64,000 nt of DNA from contig NZ_CP092487.1 of NCBI RefSeq assembly GCF_022429565.1, positions 3,242,001 to 3,306,000 on the forward strand, in the 5' to 3' direction. The DNA comes from Lutibacter sp. A64. Lineage in GTDB: Bacteria; Bacteroidota; Bacteroidia; Flavobacteriales; Flavobacteriaceae. Below the pieces are notes generated by a model. That model worked only from the letters and a program-made list of their open reading frames with translations. It searched no databases and was not told the DNA's origin. Position numbers and translations under genes: made by a program. Shown here in pieces: positions 7,789 to 17,748 of the stretch; the stretch's first letter is position 1; each line of letters starts with the position of its first letter.

Positions 7789-9417
7789 ATGAGATTCTTA
7801 AAATATAAAAATAGAGTTATGGTTAAAAACAGGTTAGTTGTATTGTTTTTTTTAATGAGTGTTTTTCTTATTTATAGTTGTAAAAAAAGTGAAAAGGTTA
7901 GTGAATCAAGTAGACCAAATATTGTATTTATTATGAGTGATGACCATGCTTATCAAGCAATTAGTGCTTATGGTGAAGGGTTGAATAATACACCTAATAT
8001 TGACAGAATTGCAACGGAAGGAGCAATTTTTAATAGAGGTTTTGTAACAAACTCTATTTGTGCGCCTAGTAGAGCTGTAATGCTTACTGGAAAACACAGT
8101 TTTGTAAATGGCAAGGTAGACAATGTAAGTCCTTTTAACTGGGACCAAGATAATTTTGCTAAATCATTACAAAAGGCGGGTTACCAAACAGCTATGATTG
8201 GTAAAATACATTTAGATGGATTGCCTCAAGGTTTCGATTATTCTAATGTGCTTCCTGGACAAGGGAAGTACTATGCTCCAGAATTTATTGAAAATGGCGT
8301 AAAAAAAACATATCCAGGTTATGTTACTAAAGTAACAACAGACATTGCTTTAGATTGGTTAGAAAATAAAAGAGATAAAGAAAAACCTTTTTTAATGTTA
8401 TATCATCAAAAAGCGCCTCATAGAACATGGATGCCAGAAGAAAAGTATTTAACGTTAATGGATGATAAAACTTTTGATCCACCAACCAATTTTTTTGATG
8501 ATTACGAAGGAAGACCAGCGGCGGCAGCACACGAAATGGGTATATATAAAGATATGGATTTAGTATATGACCTAAAAATGTTAGATAAAGAAGGCGAAAT
8601 TAAAACAAAGTATAGAGAAGCTTTTCAGAGAAATTATGATAGGATGGATGCCGAGCAAAAAGCTGCTTGGGATGCTTATTACGATCCTATTATTGATGAG
8701 TTTAAAGCAAATAAATTAGAAGGTAAAGAATTGGCTCTTTGGAAATACAATAGATATATGCATGATTATTTAAGAACAATACAGTCTGTAGATGATGGTG
8801 TTGGTGAAGTTTTAGATTATTTAAAAGCTAATGGACTTGAGGAAAATACAATTGTTGTATATACATCAGATCAAGGGTTTTATTTAGGAGAACACGGTTG
8901 GTTTGATAAACGTTTTATGTATGAAGAATCTTTTAGAACCCCAATTTTGGTTAAATATCCAAAAGAAATTAAACCAGGAACAGTGATAAATGAACTAGTA
9001 CAGAATTTAGATTTTGCACCAACCTTTTTAGATTATGCCGGTGTAGATATTTCAAAAGAAATTCAAGGTGAATCATTTAGAAAATTAGTAAATGGAGAAG
9101 TGAGCGAGTGGAGAGATGCTATTTATTATACTTATTATGAGTTTCCTGGAGAACATCATGTTAAACGTCATTATGGAGTAAGAACTGACCGTTATAAATT
9201 AATTCATTTTTATTATGATATTGATCAATGGGAATTATACGATTTAGAAAAAGATCCATCAGAAATGAAAAACGTATATAACGATCCAGCGTATGCAAGT
9301 GTAAAAGAAGATATGCACAAGCAACTAGAAAAAATGAGAACTCAATATGGAGATAGTGATGAGCTTAATCAAAATAATTTAGACCATTATCTAAAAGCAA
9401 AAAATATAAAACACTAA
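7789..9417 (+). CDS. S1-family sulfatase lipoprotein, GlcNAc-6-sulfatase/mucin-desulfating type
   Basis: Predicted formylglycine sulfatase and first gene of the long plus-strand series. The ATG at 7789 is preceded by a purine-rich aaggga; the ATG at 7819 would give a more compact lipoprotein signal, so the start is uncertain. From 7789 the lipobox Cys is residue 31 (LIYSC), the metal-binding SDDH follows at 50-53, and the maturation motif CAPSR begins at Cys91. The late segment DQGFYLGEHGWFDKR, then YEE, is characteristic of the N-acetylglucosamine-6-sulfatase-like branch (family knowledge). It shares these features and VLPGQG with the sulfatase at 17749. It is followed 18 bp later by a GH29 gene. 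Sulfate position specificity is inferred only. Confidence 0.88.
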   Translation: MRFLKYKNRVMVKNRLVVLFFLMSVFLIYSCKKSEKVSESSRPNIVFIMSDDHAYQAISAYGEGLNNTPNIDRIATEGAIFNRGFVTNSICAPSRAVMLTGKHSFVNGKVDNVSPFNWDQDNFAKSLQKAGYQTAMIGKIHLDGLPQGFDYSNVLPGQGKYYAPEFIENGVKKTYPGYVTKVTTDIALDWLENKRDKEKPFLMLYHQKAPHRTWMPEEKYLTLMDDKTFDPPTNFFDDYEGRPAAAAHEMGIYKDMDLVYDLKMLDKEGEIKTKYREAFQRNYDRMDAEQKAAWDAYYDPIIDEFKANKLEGKELALWKYNRYMHDYLRTIQSVDDGVGEVLDYLKANGLEENTIVVYTSDQGFYLGEHGWFDKRFMYEESFRTPILVKYPKEIKPGTVINELVQNLDFAPTFLDYAGVDISKEIQGESFRKLVNGEVSEWRDAIYYTYYEFPGEHHVKRHYGVRTDRYKLIHFYYDIDQWELYDLEKDPSEMKNVYNDPAYASVKEDMHKQLEKMRTQYGDSDELNQNNLDHYLKAKNIKH

Positions 9418-9435
9418 TAAAAAAATAGTAATCAT

Positions 9436-10488
9436 ATGAAAAATATTAATATAACTTTTTTACTACTTCTACTATTTATTACTGCTGGTTTTGCTCAAGA
9501 AAAAATTAATTATTTGGAGGAATCTAAAGAAGATTTTAGTCAAAGAATGCAATGGTTTAACAATGCTAAATACGGCATGTTTATTCATTTTGGCTTGTAT
9601 AGCCAATTAGGAGGTATTTATAAAGGGAATGATGAAGGTCGTTATGCCGAATGGATACAAGGAAATCAAAATATACCTTCAGAAGAATATGTAAAATTAA
9701 TCGATACTTGGAATCCAAAAGATTTTAATGCTAATAAAATCGTTAAAATAGCCAAAAAAGCAGGGATGAAATATTTAGTTGTGACCACAAAACACCATGA
9801 AGGTTTTTGTTTATGGGATTCTAAATATACCGATTTTGATATTGCAAATACACCAATGAAAGGTCGTGATTTTGTAAAAGAATTAGCAGACGCATGTAAA
9901 AAGCATAATATCGTGTTTGGAACCTATTACAGCATTACAGATTGGCATCAAGGTTCTCAATATGTTGAAGAAGGAAAAGGTTGGGGAATGATGAAAATGC
10001 ACGAAGGTAGAAAAGAAGAATATGTGCAATATTTAAAAAATCAAATAAAAGAATTAATAGAAAATTACGATTCTAACATTATTTGGTTCGATGGTGATTG
10101 GGTAGATTGGTGGACTTTAGAAGATGGAAACGATCTGTACCAATATATTAGAGAGTTAAAGCCAAGTATTATTATTAATAATCGAGTTTCAAAAAGAAAA
10201 ATATTTAAGAAAGATTTTGGAACTCCAGAACAGTTTCACTTAGAAAATAAAGTAGATTATTATTGGGAAGCATGTTATACTATGAACGATTCTTGGGGCT
10301 TTAAAATAAAAGATACAGATTGGAAAAGTCCTCAAGAAGTGTATGAGAAATTAAAAGATATCAACGGAAAAGGAGGAAATTTTTTATTAAATATTGGTCC
10401 TGATGGTGATGGAAATGTACCAAAAGAATCTGTTAAGATTTTAAAAAAAGTAGGTAAGATGTTAGCTAAAGAAGAAAAACAAAAATAG
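9436..10488 (+). CDS. GH29 alpha-L-fucosidase, secreted
   Basis: Retaining exo-alpha-L-fucosidase releasing L-fucose from glycan termini. A type I signal peptide (LLLLFITAGFAQ) directs it to the periplasm or outside. The GH29 barrel opens with YGMFIHFGLYS near residue 46, continues with TTKHHEGFCLWDS near 117, and carries the predicted nucleophile Asp219 in WFDGDW. A candidate acid/base Glu lies in GTPEQF near 265. The protein is short (350 residues), essentially a bare catalytic domain without the C-terminal beta-sandwich of many GH29 enzymes. The next gene starts one base after its stop codon, so translation is probably coupled. Confidence 0.92.
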   Translation: MKNINITFLLLLLFITAGFAQEKINYLEESKEDFSQRMQWFNNAKYGMFIHFGLYSQLGGIYKGNDEGRYAEWIQGNQNIPSEEYVKLIDTWNPKDFNANKIVKIAKKAGMKYLVVTTKHHEGFCLWDSKYTDFDIANTPMKGRDFVKELADACKKHNIVFGTYYSITDWHQGSQYVEEGKGWGMMKMHEGRKEEYVQYLKNQIKELIENYDSNIIWFDGDWVDWWTLEDGNDLYQYIRELKPSIIINNRVSKRKIFKKDFGTPEQFHLENKVDYYWEACYTMNDSWGFKIKDTDWKSPQEVYEKLKDINGKGGNFLLNIGPDGDGNVPKESVKILKKVGKMLAKEEKQK

Positions 10489-10489
10489 G

Positions 10490-12022
10490 ATGGTTGCAAA
10501 AAAAATAGTTTTAAGTATTGCACTTTTAACATTAGTGATAATAGGTTGTAAAGATGCTAAAACCCAAGGAACACAAATAAAAGAAGAAGTAAATAAGCCA
10601 AATATTCTTTTTTTATTTACTGATGACCAAAGAGGTGGAACTATAGGAGCGATGGATAAATACGATGTGAAAACGCCTAATATGGATCAATTGGTTGAAA
10701 ATGGAACATCTTTTACAAACTCATATATTTTAGGAGCAACAAGTGCAGCGGTATGTTCGCCAAGTAGAGCTATGCTTATGACCGGGCGCCATTATTTTAA
10801 TATAGAACCTAATGTATATGCGCAATTTGCATTTAATAAAGAAGATAGAGGTAAAAGCGATAAATTAACCTTTCCAGAATATTTTAAAACAAAAGGTTAC
10901 GAAACTTTTGCTACAGGAAAACAACATAACGGTGAAATTTGGTTAGAACGAGGTTTCAGTCAAATTAAATCGGCTTTTTTAGGTGGAATGACTACGCATT
11001 ATGGTACAAAAGTAAAAGATTATACACCAGAAACAGGTTGGTCTGCACCATATAAAAATACCGAAAAATTTAGTAGTGAAGTTTTTGCTGATGCTGCAGT
11101 TGGATTTTTAAATAGTTATAAAAAAGAAGACCCATTTTTAATGTATGTTGCATTTACAGCACCACACGATCCGCGTACACCACCAAAGGAAGATAAGGAT
11201 ATGTATCCTGAAGAAGGTATTGTATTGCCAGAGAATTTTATGTCAGAACATCCATTTGAAATTGCTGATGATAGAATAAGAGATGAAATGTTAGCTCCTT
11301 TTCCAAGAACAAAAACAAGACTTCAAAAAGAAATTTCAGATTACTATGCTATGATAACAGCTACGGATGTTCAAATTGGTAGAATATTACAAGCTTTAGA
11401 AACTTCAGGAAAAGCAGATAATACCATTATTGTTTTTGCTGGAGATAATGGTTTGGCTTTGGGACAACATGGCTTATTAGGTAAACAAAGTGTGTATGAA
11501 CATAGTGTGAGTGTACCATTAATTTTTGTTGGACCAAATATTCCTAAAAATCAAAAAACAGATGCTTTGGCGTATTTACACGATGTTTTTCCAACCTTAT
11601 GTGGTTTAACAGGATTTGAAATTCCAAAATCGGTTGAAACAGAAGATTTAACACCGGTACTTAAAGGGAATAAAAAAGAAGTAAGAAATAGTATGATGTA
11701 TGCCTATAATTCTTGGCCAGGTGATCTTTTAAATAAAAATAGAAAACACAACCCTGGCGGAGGACATAGAGCTGTTAGAAAAGGAGATTTTAAATTAATA
11801 GTAAGTGCAAAACACGATGTCTTTACATATCAATTATTTAATTTATCTAAAGATCCGTGGGAACTAAATAATTTAATTGAAGATAAAATTTTTAAATCTG
11901 TAAAAGATGATTTAATGAAAGAGTTACAAAAATTAATGGATGAAGCTGGAGACCCAGCAGATTTGTCTAAAAATGAATTCGGACTTTTTGATAATCCGGA
12001 AGATTATAACTTTAAAAAATGA
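10490..12022 (+). CDS. S1-family sulfatase lipoprotein
   Basis: Predicted glycan sulfatase. The lipobox IIGC puts the anchored Cys at residue 20. The metal-binding TDDQRGG lies near residue 44 and the maturation motif CSPSR begins at Cys89, followed by MLMTGRH. A second metal-site region, FAGDNGLALGQHGLLGKQ, lies near residue 317, and a C-terminal YNSWPGD..RAVRKGDFKLI segment follows. The pattern is distinct from the GlcNAc-6-sulfatase-like pair in this cluster and nearer to heparan N-sulfatase/choline-sulfatase-like S1 members, but I cannot assign the subfamily. It sits between two GH29 fucosidases, so a sulfated fucose or neighbouring sugar is a reasonable guess for its target. Confidence 0.87.
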   Translation: MVAKKIVLSIALLTLVIIGCKDAKTQGTQIKEEVNKPNILFLFTDDQRGGTIGAMDKYDVKTPNMDQLVENGTSFTNSYILGATSAAVCSPSRAMLMTGRHYFNIEPNVYAQFAFNKEDRGKSDKLTFPEYFKTKGYETFATGKQHNGEIWLERGFSQIKSAFLGGMTTHYGTKVKDYTPETGWSAPYKNTEKFSSEVFADAAVGFLNSYKKEDPFLMYVAFTAPHDPRTPPKEDKDMYPEEGIVLPENFMSEHPFEIADDRIRDEMLAPFPRTKTRLQKEISDYYAMITATDVQIGRILQALETSGKADNTIIVFAGDNGLALGQHGLLGKQSVYEHSVSVPLIFVGPNIPKNQKTDALAYLHDVFPTLCGLTGFEIPKSVETEDLTPVLKGNKKEVRNSMMYAYNSWPGDLLNKNRKHNPGGGHRAVRKGDFKLIVSAKHDVFTYQLFNLSKDPWELNNLIEDKIFKSVKDDLMKELQKLMDEAGDPADLSKNEFGLFDNPEDYNFKK

Positions 12023-12028
12023 TAATTA

Positions 12029-13687
12029 ATGGGTTTTAGGTTTTCATTTAAATATAATTTTAAAACGAGTCTTCAAAAAACGGTTGTTACTAATCTGTTT
12101 TTTGTTGGCTTATTTTTTCTATTAAATACAAGCACAATTATAGCGCAAGAAAATCAATTTTCTTGGAATGAACTTGCAGAACAATACGAATGTCCAGAGT
12201 GGTTTAGAGATGCTAAGTTTGGTATTTGGTTTCATTGGGGACCACAAAGTGTACCTGAACAAGGTGGTGGTTGGTATGCTCGCCACATGTATATGAAAGA
12301 TGTGGGGCGTCAAAAATTTGGTAAAATGGCAAACGCATACCATCTTCAAACGTATGGACATCCTTCAGAATTTGGTTTTAAAGATGTAATTAACGAGTGG
12401 AAAGCTGAAAAGTTTGATGCAGCAGCCTTAATTAAATTTTCAAAGAAAAACGGAGCTAAATATATTGTGGCCTTAGCAAATCATCACGATCATTTCGATT
12501 TATTTGATTCGTCTTTTCATTCTTGGAATTCTGTAAATGTAGGTCCCAAAAAAGACATTATAGGTGAGTTTGAAAAAGCAACACGTAATGCAGGTTTAAA
12601 ATTTGGAGTTACTAGTCATGACGATCGTTTTTTAAATTGGTGGTTACCTGCTTTTGGAGCAGATACTAAAGGTGAAAAAGTAGGTGTGCCATATGATGGA
12701 CGTTTAACAAAAGAAGATGGTAAAGGTCTTTGGTGGGAAGGTCTAGATCCAGCAGATCTTTACGGTCCAGTACCAGAAAATAGAACACCAGAGGTATTAG
12801 AAGCTATAAAGAAAAATTGGCAAGAACGCCATATTGAATTGGTAAATAAATACAATCCAGATTTATTGTATAATGATGGGTTTAGCTTTACTTATGGAAA
12901 ATATGGTAAAGAAGTAGCTCGTACCTTATACAATAATAATTACAATAAAAATGGATCAATACAAGCAGTAATGCTTTTAAAAAGAACTGAAAAAGGTACA
13001 GTTAACGAAGTAGAGTCAGGAGGAAGTAACACACTTAGAGCCGAGCCTTGGCAATCTGAAATAACATTTACCGATTGGTTTTATAAAAAAGACCGCCATT
13101 TAACACATAATTCGCGTACCATTTTAGAAATGCTTATTGAAGCCGTTAGTAAAAATGGAAACTTACTTTTAAATATTGAATTAAATCCAGATGGTACAAT
13201 TCCACCAGAACAAAAAGTAATTATTGATGTTGTTGGAGATTGGTTAGCTATTAATGGAGAAGCCATTTATAAAACGAGACCATGGAAAGTTTATGGAGAT
13301 GGTAAAAGTATTCGTGGTGAAAATGAAGTTTTACAAAATGGAGAGATTAGAAATGCAGGAGATGATATTGCCGAAAAAACAAAAAAAGGAGAACATTACA
13401 ATCAAAGAACTACTGCTTCTGCTGAATTTGCTTCGGATGAGGTTAGATTTACAACAAAAGGAGGTGATTTTTATATCATTGTAATGAACCCTAAAAAAGG
13501 TGATTTTAAAATTCCAACATTGGGTTTAAATGTTGCTATGAACCCTGGGAAACTTAAAAAATTAACAAGATTAGACACAAATAAAAAAGTGAAATTTAAT
13601 CAAAAAAAAGAATCTACAACTATAACCATTCCAGCAATAAATGGTAAAAGTTATCCAATAGTTTTAAAAGCAAAATTTGTAAAGTAA
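12029..13687 (+). CDS. GH29 alpha-L-fucosidase, long form
   Basis: Predicted exo-alpha-L-fucosidase. The N-terminus is unusually long before the hydrophobic core (a 40-residue leader ending STIIAQ) and no alternative Met is available. Catalytic-domain landmarks are WFRDAKFGIWFHWG near 58, GGGWYARHMY near 80, NHHDHFDLFDSSFHSW near 151, and the predicted nucleophile Asp283 in LLYNDGF. KNGNLLLNIELNPDG marks the end of the barrel, followed by a C-terminal beta domain of about 130 residues. It is much longer than the GH29 gene two positions upstream and belongs to a different GH29 subgroup, suggesting different fucose linkages are handled. It is spaced 6 bp from the preceding sulfatase and 4 bp from the following GH30. 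Confidence 0.88.
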   Translation: MGFRFSFKYNFKTSLQKTVVTNLFFVGLFFLLNTSTIIAQENQFSWNELAEQYECPEWFRDAKFGIWFHWGPQSVPEQGGGWYARHMYMKDVGRQKFGKMANAYHLQTYGHPSEFGFKDVINEWKAEKFDAAALIKFSKKNGAKYIVALANHHDHFDLFDSSFHSWNSVNVGPKKDIIGEFEKATRNAGLKFGVTSHDDRFLNWWLPAFGADTKGEKVGVPYDGRLTKEDGKGLWWEGLDPADLYGPVPENRTPEVLEAIKKNWQERHIELVNKYNPDLLYNDGFSFTYGKYGKEVARTLYNNNYNKNGSIQAVMLLKRTEKGTVNEVESGGSNTLRAEPWQSEITFTDWFYKKDRHLTHNSRTILEMLIEAVSKNGNLLLNIELNPDGTIPPEQKVIIDVVGDWLAINGEAIYKTRPWKVYGDGKSIRGENEVLQNGEIRNAGDDIAEKTKKGEHYNQRTTASAEFASDEVRFTTKGGDFYIIVMNPKKGDFKIPTLGLNVAMNPGKLKKLTRLDTNKKVKFNQKKESTTITIPAINGKSYPIVLKAKFVK

Positions 13688-13691
13688 ATAG

Positions 13692-15095
13692 ATGAAAAAT
13701 ATGAAGAAATTAGTTTTTGTACTTGTCGTTTTTTTTGCAATTACTCAATCTGTAAACGCTCAAAACAATACAAAGGTATATTATGTTAAGCTTGTTGAAG
13801 GTGAAATAATTAAACCAAATCCTATAGAAGAAATAGTTGGAGAGTCAACAAAATCTGGTATTTCAGTTCGTATCTATCCAGATATTACGTTTCAAACTAT
13901 AGAAGGTGTTGGAGGTGCTTTTAACGAAATTGGAGGAGAAGCATTAATGTCGTTAAGTGAAGAACAACGAAATGACATAATGAAAAATTTATTTGATAAA
14001 AATGTTTCAAATTTTTCTGTTTGTAGAACAGCTATTGGTTCAAGTGATTTTGGAATAGATGCTTATAGTTATAGCGAAGTACCTAACGATTTTAAAATGA
14101 GAAAATTCTCTATAGAAAGAGAAAAAACAAGTGTTATTCCATATATTCAAATGGCTTACAAATACAATCCAGATATGGAAATATTTGCATCACCTTGGAG
14201 CCCTCCAGGATGGATGAAAGAGTCAGGGCTTATGGATAGAGGTAAAGAATTTCCAGCTAAAAATGTTTTAAAAAATGATCCTAAAATTTATAAAGCATAC
14301 GCATTATATTTTTCTAAATATGTAGCCGCTTATGCTAATGAAGGCATAAAAATAGATAGAATAGTGGTGCAAAACGAACAAGATATTAATACAAATTATC
14401 CTTCTTGTAATATACCTCCAAAACAAATGGGTGAATTTGTTATTAATTATTTACGTCCTCAGTTTAAAAAAGATAATACACCTTCAGAAATTTGGGCAGG
14501 TACTTTTAGAACAGCAAAACAGCTTGATGGTTTAGAATTTGTTCTCAATAAAACTTGGAGAGAGGCAGTTGATGGTATTGGTATACAGTATACAAGTTCT
14601 ATGCAAATAGAAAATATGCGTGCAGTTTATCCAGAAATTAAATTATTACATACTGAAGGAATTTGTTATGGAGGAAAAAATAGTATTAAAGAAGCATTTT
14701 CTAGGTTTAATGAAATAGCTTCTTACATAAACCATGGAGCTCCGAATTTTTGTTATTGGAATATGATTTTAAATGAAACATCTTCTAGTGGTTGGGGTTG
14801 GAAACAAAATAGTTTAATAAAAATAGATCGTAAAAATAAAAAAGTAACCTACAATCCAGATTATGCAGTTATGGCGTTGTTTGGACAGTTTATGCGCTCA
14901 GGAATGAAAAGAGTTGCTTCGGCTTCTTGGTACGGAGATACAATTACAGTAGCAGATGATAAAAATGTATATCTATTTATTAAAAATGATTCCGATAAAT
15001 CAAAAACGTTTGATGTATGGTTAAAAGATAATCAAGCTAAAATAGTAGATATTCCTGCTCAAACAGTAGCTGTAGTAGAAGTAAATTATAAGTAA
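13692..15095 (+). CDS. GH30 glycoside hydrolase, secreted
   Basis: Retaining TIM-barrel hydrolase of the beta-glucosylceramidase-like GH30 group, whose members cleave beta-glucosides, beta-1,6-glucans, beta-xylosides or beta-fucosides. The signal peptide ends VNAQ. FQTIEGVGGAFNEIGG near 67 is the family entry motif and SPWSPPGWMK follows near 167. The predicted acid/base is Glu229 in VVQNEQD and the nucleophile Glu322 in LLHTEGICYG. A C-terminal beta-sandwich with the usual ITVADDKNVYLFIKN segment completes the 467 residues. It forms a pair with the following GH3 gene, and the same pair reappears in reverse order at 23035-27147. Substrate is not resolvable from sequence. Confidence 0.88.
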   Translation: MKNMKKLVFVLVVFFAITQSVNAQNNTKVYYVKLVEGEIIKPNPIEEIVGESTKSGISVRIYPDITFQTIEGVGGAFNEIGGEALMSLSEEQRNDIMKNLFDKNVSNFSVCRTAIGSSDFGIDAYSYSEVPNDFKMRKFSIEREKTSVIPYIQMAYKYNPDMEIFASPWSPPGWMKESGLMDRGKEFPAKNVLKNDPKIYKAYALYFSKYVAAYANEGIKIDRIVVQNEQDINTNYPSCNIPPKQMGEFVINYLRPQFKKDNTPSEIWAGTFRTAKQLDGLEFVLNKTWREAVDGIGIQYTSSMQIENMRAVYPEIKLLHTEGICYGGKNSIKEAFSRFNEIASYINHGAPNFCYWNMILNETSSSGWGWKQNSLIKIDRKNKKVTYNPDYAVMALFGQFMRSGMKRVASASWYGDTITVADDKNVYLFIKNDSDKSKTFDVWLKDNQAKIVDIPAQTVAVVEVNYK

Positions 15096-15100
15096 AAACT

Positions 15101-17725
15101 ATGAATCGAAATATAAAAAAAATTAAAAGTTTTAGAATAAAAACACCTACAATATTTGTAATGGTTTTTTTATTATTGATCTCTTTTAAGGCTCTTTCTC
15201 AAGAAGTATTACCTTATTTAGATACCTCATTAACTTTTGATGTAAGAGTAAACGATCTTGTAGAAAGAATGACTTTAGAAGAAAAAGTAGGACAGATGAT
15301 GAATGATGCACCTGCAATTCCAAGGCTTAATATTCCAGCCTATGAATATTGGAACGAGTGTTTACATGGTGTAGCTCGGGCAGGTAAAGCAACTGTTTTT
15401 CCACAAGCTATAGGTTTAGCAGCAACTTGGGATACAGATTTAATTTATAAATCTGCACTTGTAATTTCAGATGAAGCACGTGCAAAACATCACGAAGCTT
15501 TACGAAATAATTCATTTAAAAGATATGAGGGCTTAACGTATTGGACTCCAAATGTAAATATATTTCGAGACCCGCGTTGGGGACGTGGTCAAGAAACTTA
15601 TGGGGAAGACCCATATTTAACATCTCGAATGGGTGTTAATTTTGTAAAAGGAATGCAAGGTGATGATCCTAAATACTTGAAATTAGTTGCAACTCCTAAG
15701 CATTTTGCAGTACATAGTGGTCCTGAACCAGAAAGACATTTTTTTGACGCTACAACAACTGAGCGCGATTTATATGATACTTATTTACCAGCTTTTGAGG
15801 CTACTATTGTTGAAGGTAAAGCCTATTCTATAATGGCTGCTTATAATAGATATATGGGAAAACCTTGCTGTGCAAGTCATCAGTTATTAGATAAAATATT
15901 AAGAAAAGATTGGGGTTTTAAAGGATATGTAGTTTCAGATTGTAATGCAATTAGAGATATACACGATTATCATAATTATGTAGATTCTAAAGAAACAGCA
16001 GCAGCTGTGGCTGTTAAAGCCGGTTGCGATTTAAACTGCGGTTCTCGTTATAAGTACTTAATAAATGCTGTTGCAATTGGCGATATTACTGAAGATGAAA
16101 TTGATGTTTCTTTGAAAAGAATTTTAAAAGCACGTTTTAAATTAGGGATGTTCGATCCTGAAGAAATGGTTCCTTATGCAAGTATACCAATGAGTGTGGT
16201 AAGTTCTAAAAAGCATAGGGATTTAGCCTTGGAAACAGCTCAAAAATCAATTGTTTTGTTAAAGAATGAGCAAAGTGTTTTACCATTAAAAAAAGATATA
16301 AAATCTATTGCAGTTATTGGTCCTAATGCTAATAATTTAGAAGTGCTTTTAGGAAATTATAACGGATTTCCATCACAGTATTATACTCCTTTAGAGGGTA
16401 TAAAAAATAAAGTTTCTGAAAAAACAAAAATTTATTACGAAGCTGGTTCCGAATTAATTTCCAAAGAAGCTGCAATGTCTTTAATTCCAGCAGAGTTTTT
16501 AAGCTTCAAAAATAAAAAAGGGTTGCAAGCTAAGTATTATAACAGTCACAATTTATCTGAAACACCTATACTTACAAGAGTAGAAGAAGGTATTAACTCT
16601 AACTGGAATTCTAATCCTATTAAAGGCTTAAATGAAGAAAAATTTGCAGTAGTATATACAGGAGATATTAAAGTAAATACTTCAGGAGATTATACTTTGG
16701 GTATGCAAAGTTATAAAGGTTATAAATTATTAATTGATGGAGAATTAATAGTTGATAATACAAAAGATTTAAAAAGAAGAATTGTAAAAAATAAAATATT
16801 TTTAGAGCAAGGGAAAAAATATAAAGTTTCAATACAATATTTTCATGAAGGATATCCAGCAAAGTTAAAATTGCTATGGAGTTCGCCTGATAAAACGTCT
16901 TATGAAAAAGCTATAGCATTGGCGAACAAATCTGATGTTGTTGTTTTTGTTGGTGGAATTTCACCAGGAGTAGAGGGGGAACAAATGCCTGTAAATTCTA
17001 AAGGTTTTGATGGAGGGGATAAAACTAATATTGAGTTACCCGAAATTCAAAAAGAATTATTAAAAGCATTACACGCTACAGGAACACCAGTGGTTTTAGT
17101 ATTGCTTAATGGTAGTGCATTGGCTGTTAATTGGGAAGATGAAAATTTACCAGCTATAGTAGAAGCTTGGTATCCTGGTGAACTTGGAGGTGCAGCTATT
17201 GCCGATGTTTTATTTGGAGATTACAATCCGTCAGGTAGACTTCCAGTTACATTTTATAAAACTGTAAAAGATTTATCACCTTTTGTAAATTATAGTATGA
17301 AAGGTAGAACCTATAGATATTTTGAAGGAGAAGCATTGTATCCATTTGGTTACGGATTAAGCTATACGTCATTTAATTATAAAAATATTAGAGTGTCTAA
17401 ACCTAAAATTAATACTTCTGAGTTTGTTGAGGTAAGTGCAACAATAAGTAATACGGGTAGTTTAAAAGGAGACGAAGTAGTACAATTATATATTACAGAT
17501 AAAGAAAGTTCTGTGGTGCGTCCGTTAAAAAGTCTTCGTGGTATTAAACGTATTTCTCTTGAACCAGGACAATCAACAGAAGTTAAATTTACAGTTAATA
17601 CAGAAGATCTTTCATTTTATGATATTACAAAGCAAGAAAAAGTTGTGGAACCTGGAATTTTTGAAATAGGAATTGGAGCATCATCAAAAGAAATGATTAA
17701 AACATCATTTGAAGTTGTAGAGTAA
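15101..17725 (+). CDS. GH3 beta-glycosidase with PA14 insertion
   Basis: Exo-acting beta-glycosidase (beta-glucosidase/beta-xylosidase type). The signal peptide ends ALSQ. MTLEEKVGQMM near 57 starts the (beta/alpha)8 domain, ATPKHFAVHSG holds the conserved KHF near 199, and the predicted nucleophile is Asp280 in VVSDCNA. A PA14 domain of about 130 residues (LQAKYYNSHNL onward, about 475-605) is inserted in the second domain. A fibronectin-III-like C-terminus (GDEVVQLYI) ends the 874 residues. PA14 insertions in GH3 enzymes often help select oligosaccharides (family knowledge). It starts 5 bp after the GH30 stop, consistent with one transcript. Confidence 0.92.
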   Translation: MNRNIKKIKSFRIKTPTIFVMVFLLLISFKALSQEVLPYLDTSLTFDVRVNDLVERMTLEEKVGQMMNDAPAIPRLNIPAYEYWNECLHGVARAGKATVFPQAIGLAATWDTDLIYKSALVISDEARAKHHEALRNNSFKRYEGLTYWTPNVNIFRDPRWGRGQETYGEDPYLTSRMGVNFVKGMQGDDPKYLKLVATPKHFAVHSGPEPERHFFDATTTERDLYDTYLPAFEATIVEGKAYSIMAAYNRYMGKPCCASHQLLDKILRKDWGFKGYVVSDCNAIRDIHDYHNYVDSKETAAAVAVKAGCDLNCGSRYKYLINAVAIGDITEDEIDVSLKRILKARFKLGMFDPEEMVPYASIPMSVVSSKKHRDLALETAQKSIVLLKNEQSVLPLKKDIKSIAVIGPNANNLEVLLGNYNGFPSQYYTPLEGIKNKVSEKTKIYYEAGSELISKEAAMSLIPAEFLSFKNKKGLQAKYYNSHNLSETPILTRVEEGINSNWNSNPIKGLNEEKFAVVYTGDIKVNTSGDYTLGMQSYKGYKLLIDGELIVDNTKDLKRRIVKNKIFLEQGKKYKVSIQYFHEGYPAKLKLLWSSPDKTSYEKAIALANKSDVVVFVGGISPGVEGEQMPVNSKGFDGGDKTNIELPEIQKELLKALHATGTPVVLVLLNGSALAVNWEDENLPAIVEAWYPGELGGAAIADVLFGDYNPSGRLPVTFYKTVKDLSPFVNYSMKGRTYRYFEGEALYPFGYGLSYTSFNYKNIRVSKPKINTSEFVEVSATISNTGSLKGDEVVQLYITDKESSVVRPLKSLRGIKRISLEPGQSTEVKFTVNTEDLSFYDITKQEKVVEPGIFEIGIGASSKEMIKTSFEVVE

Positions 17726-17748
17726 TTTAAAATATAAATAGATAAGTA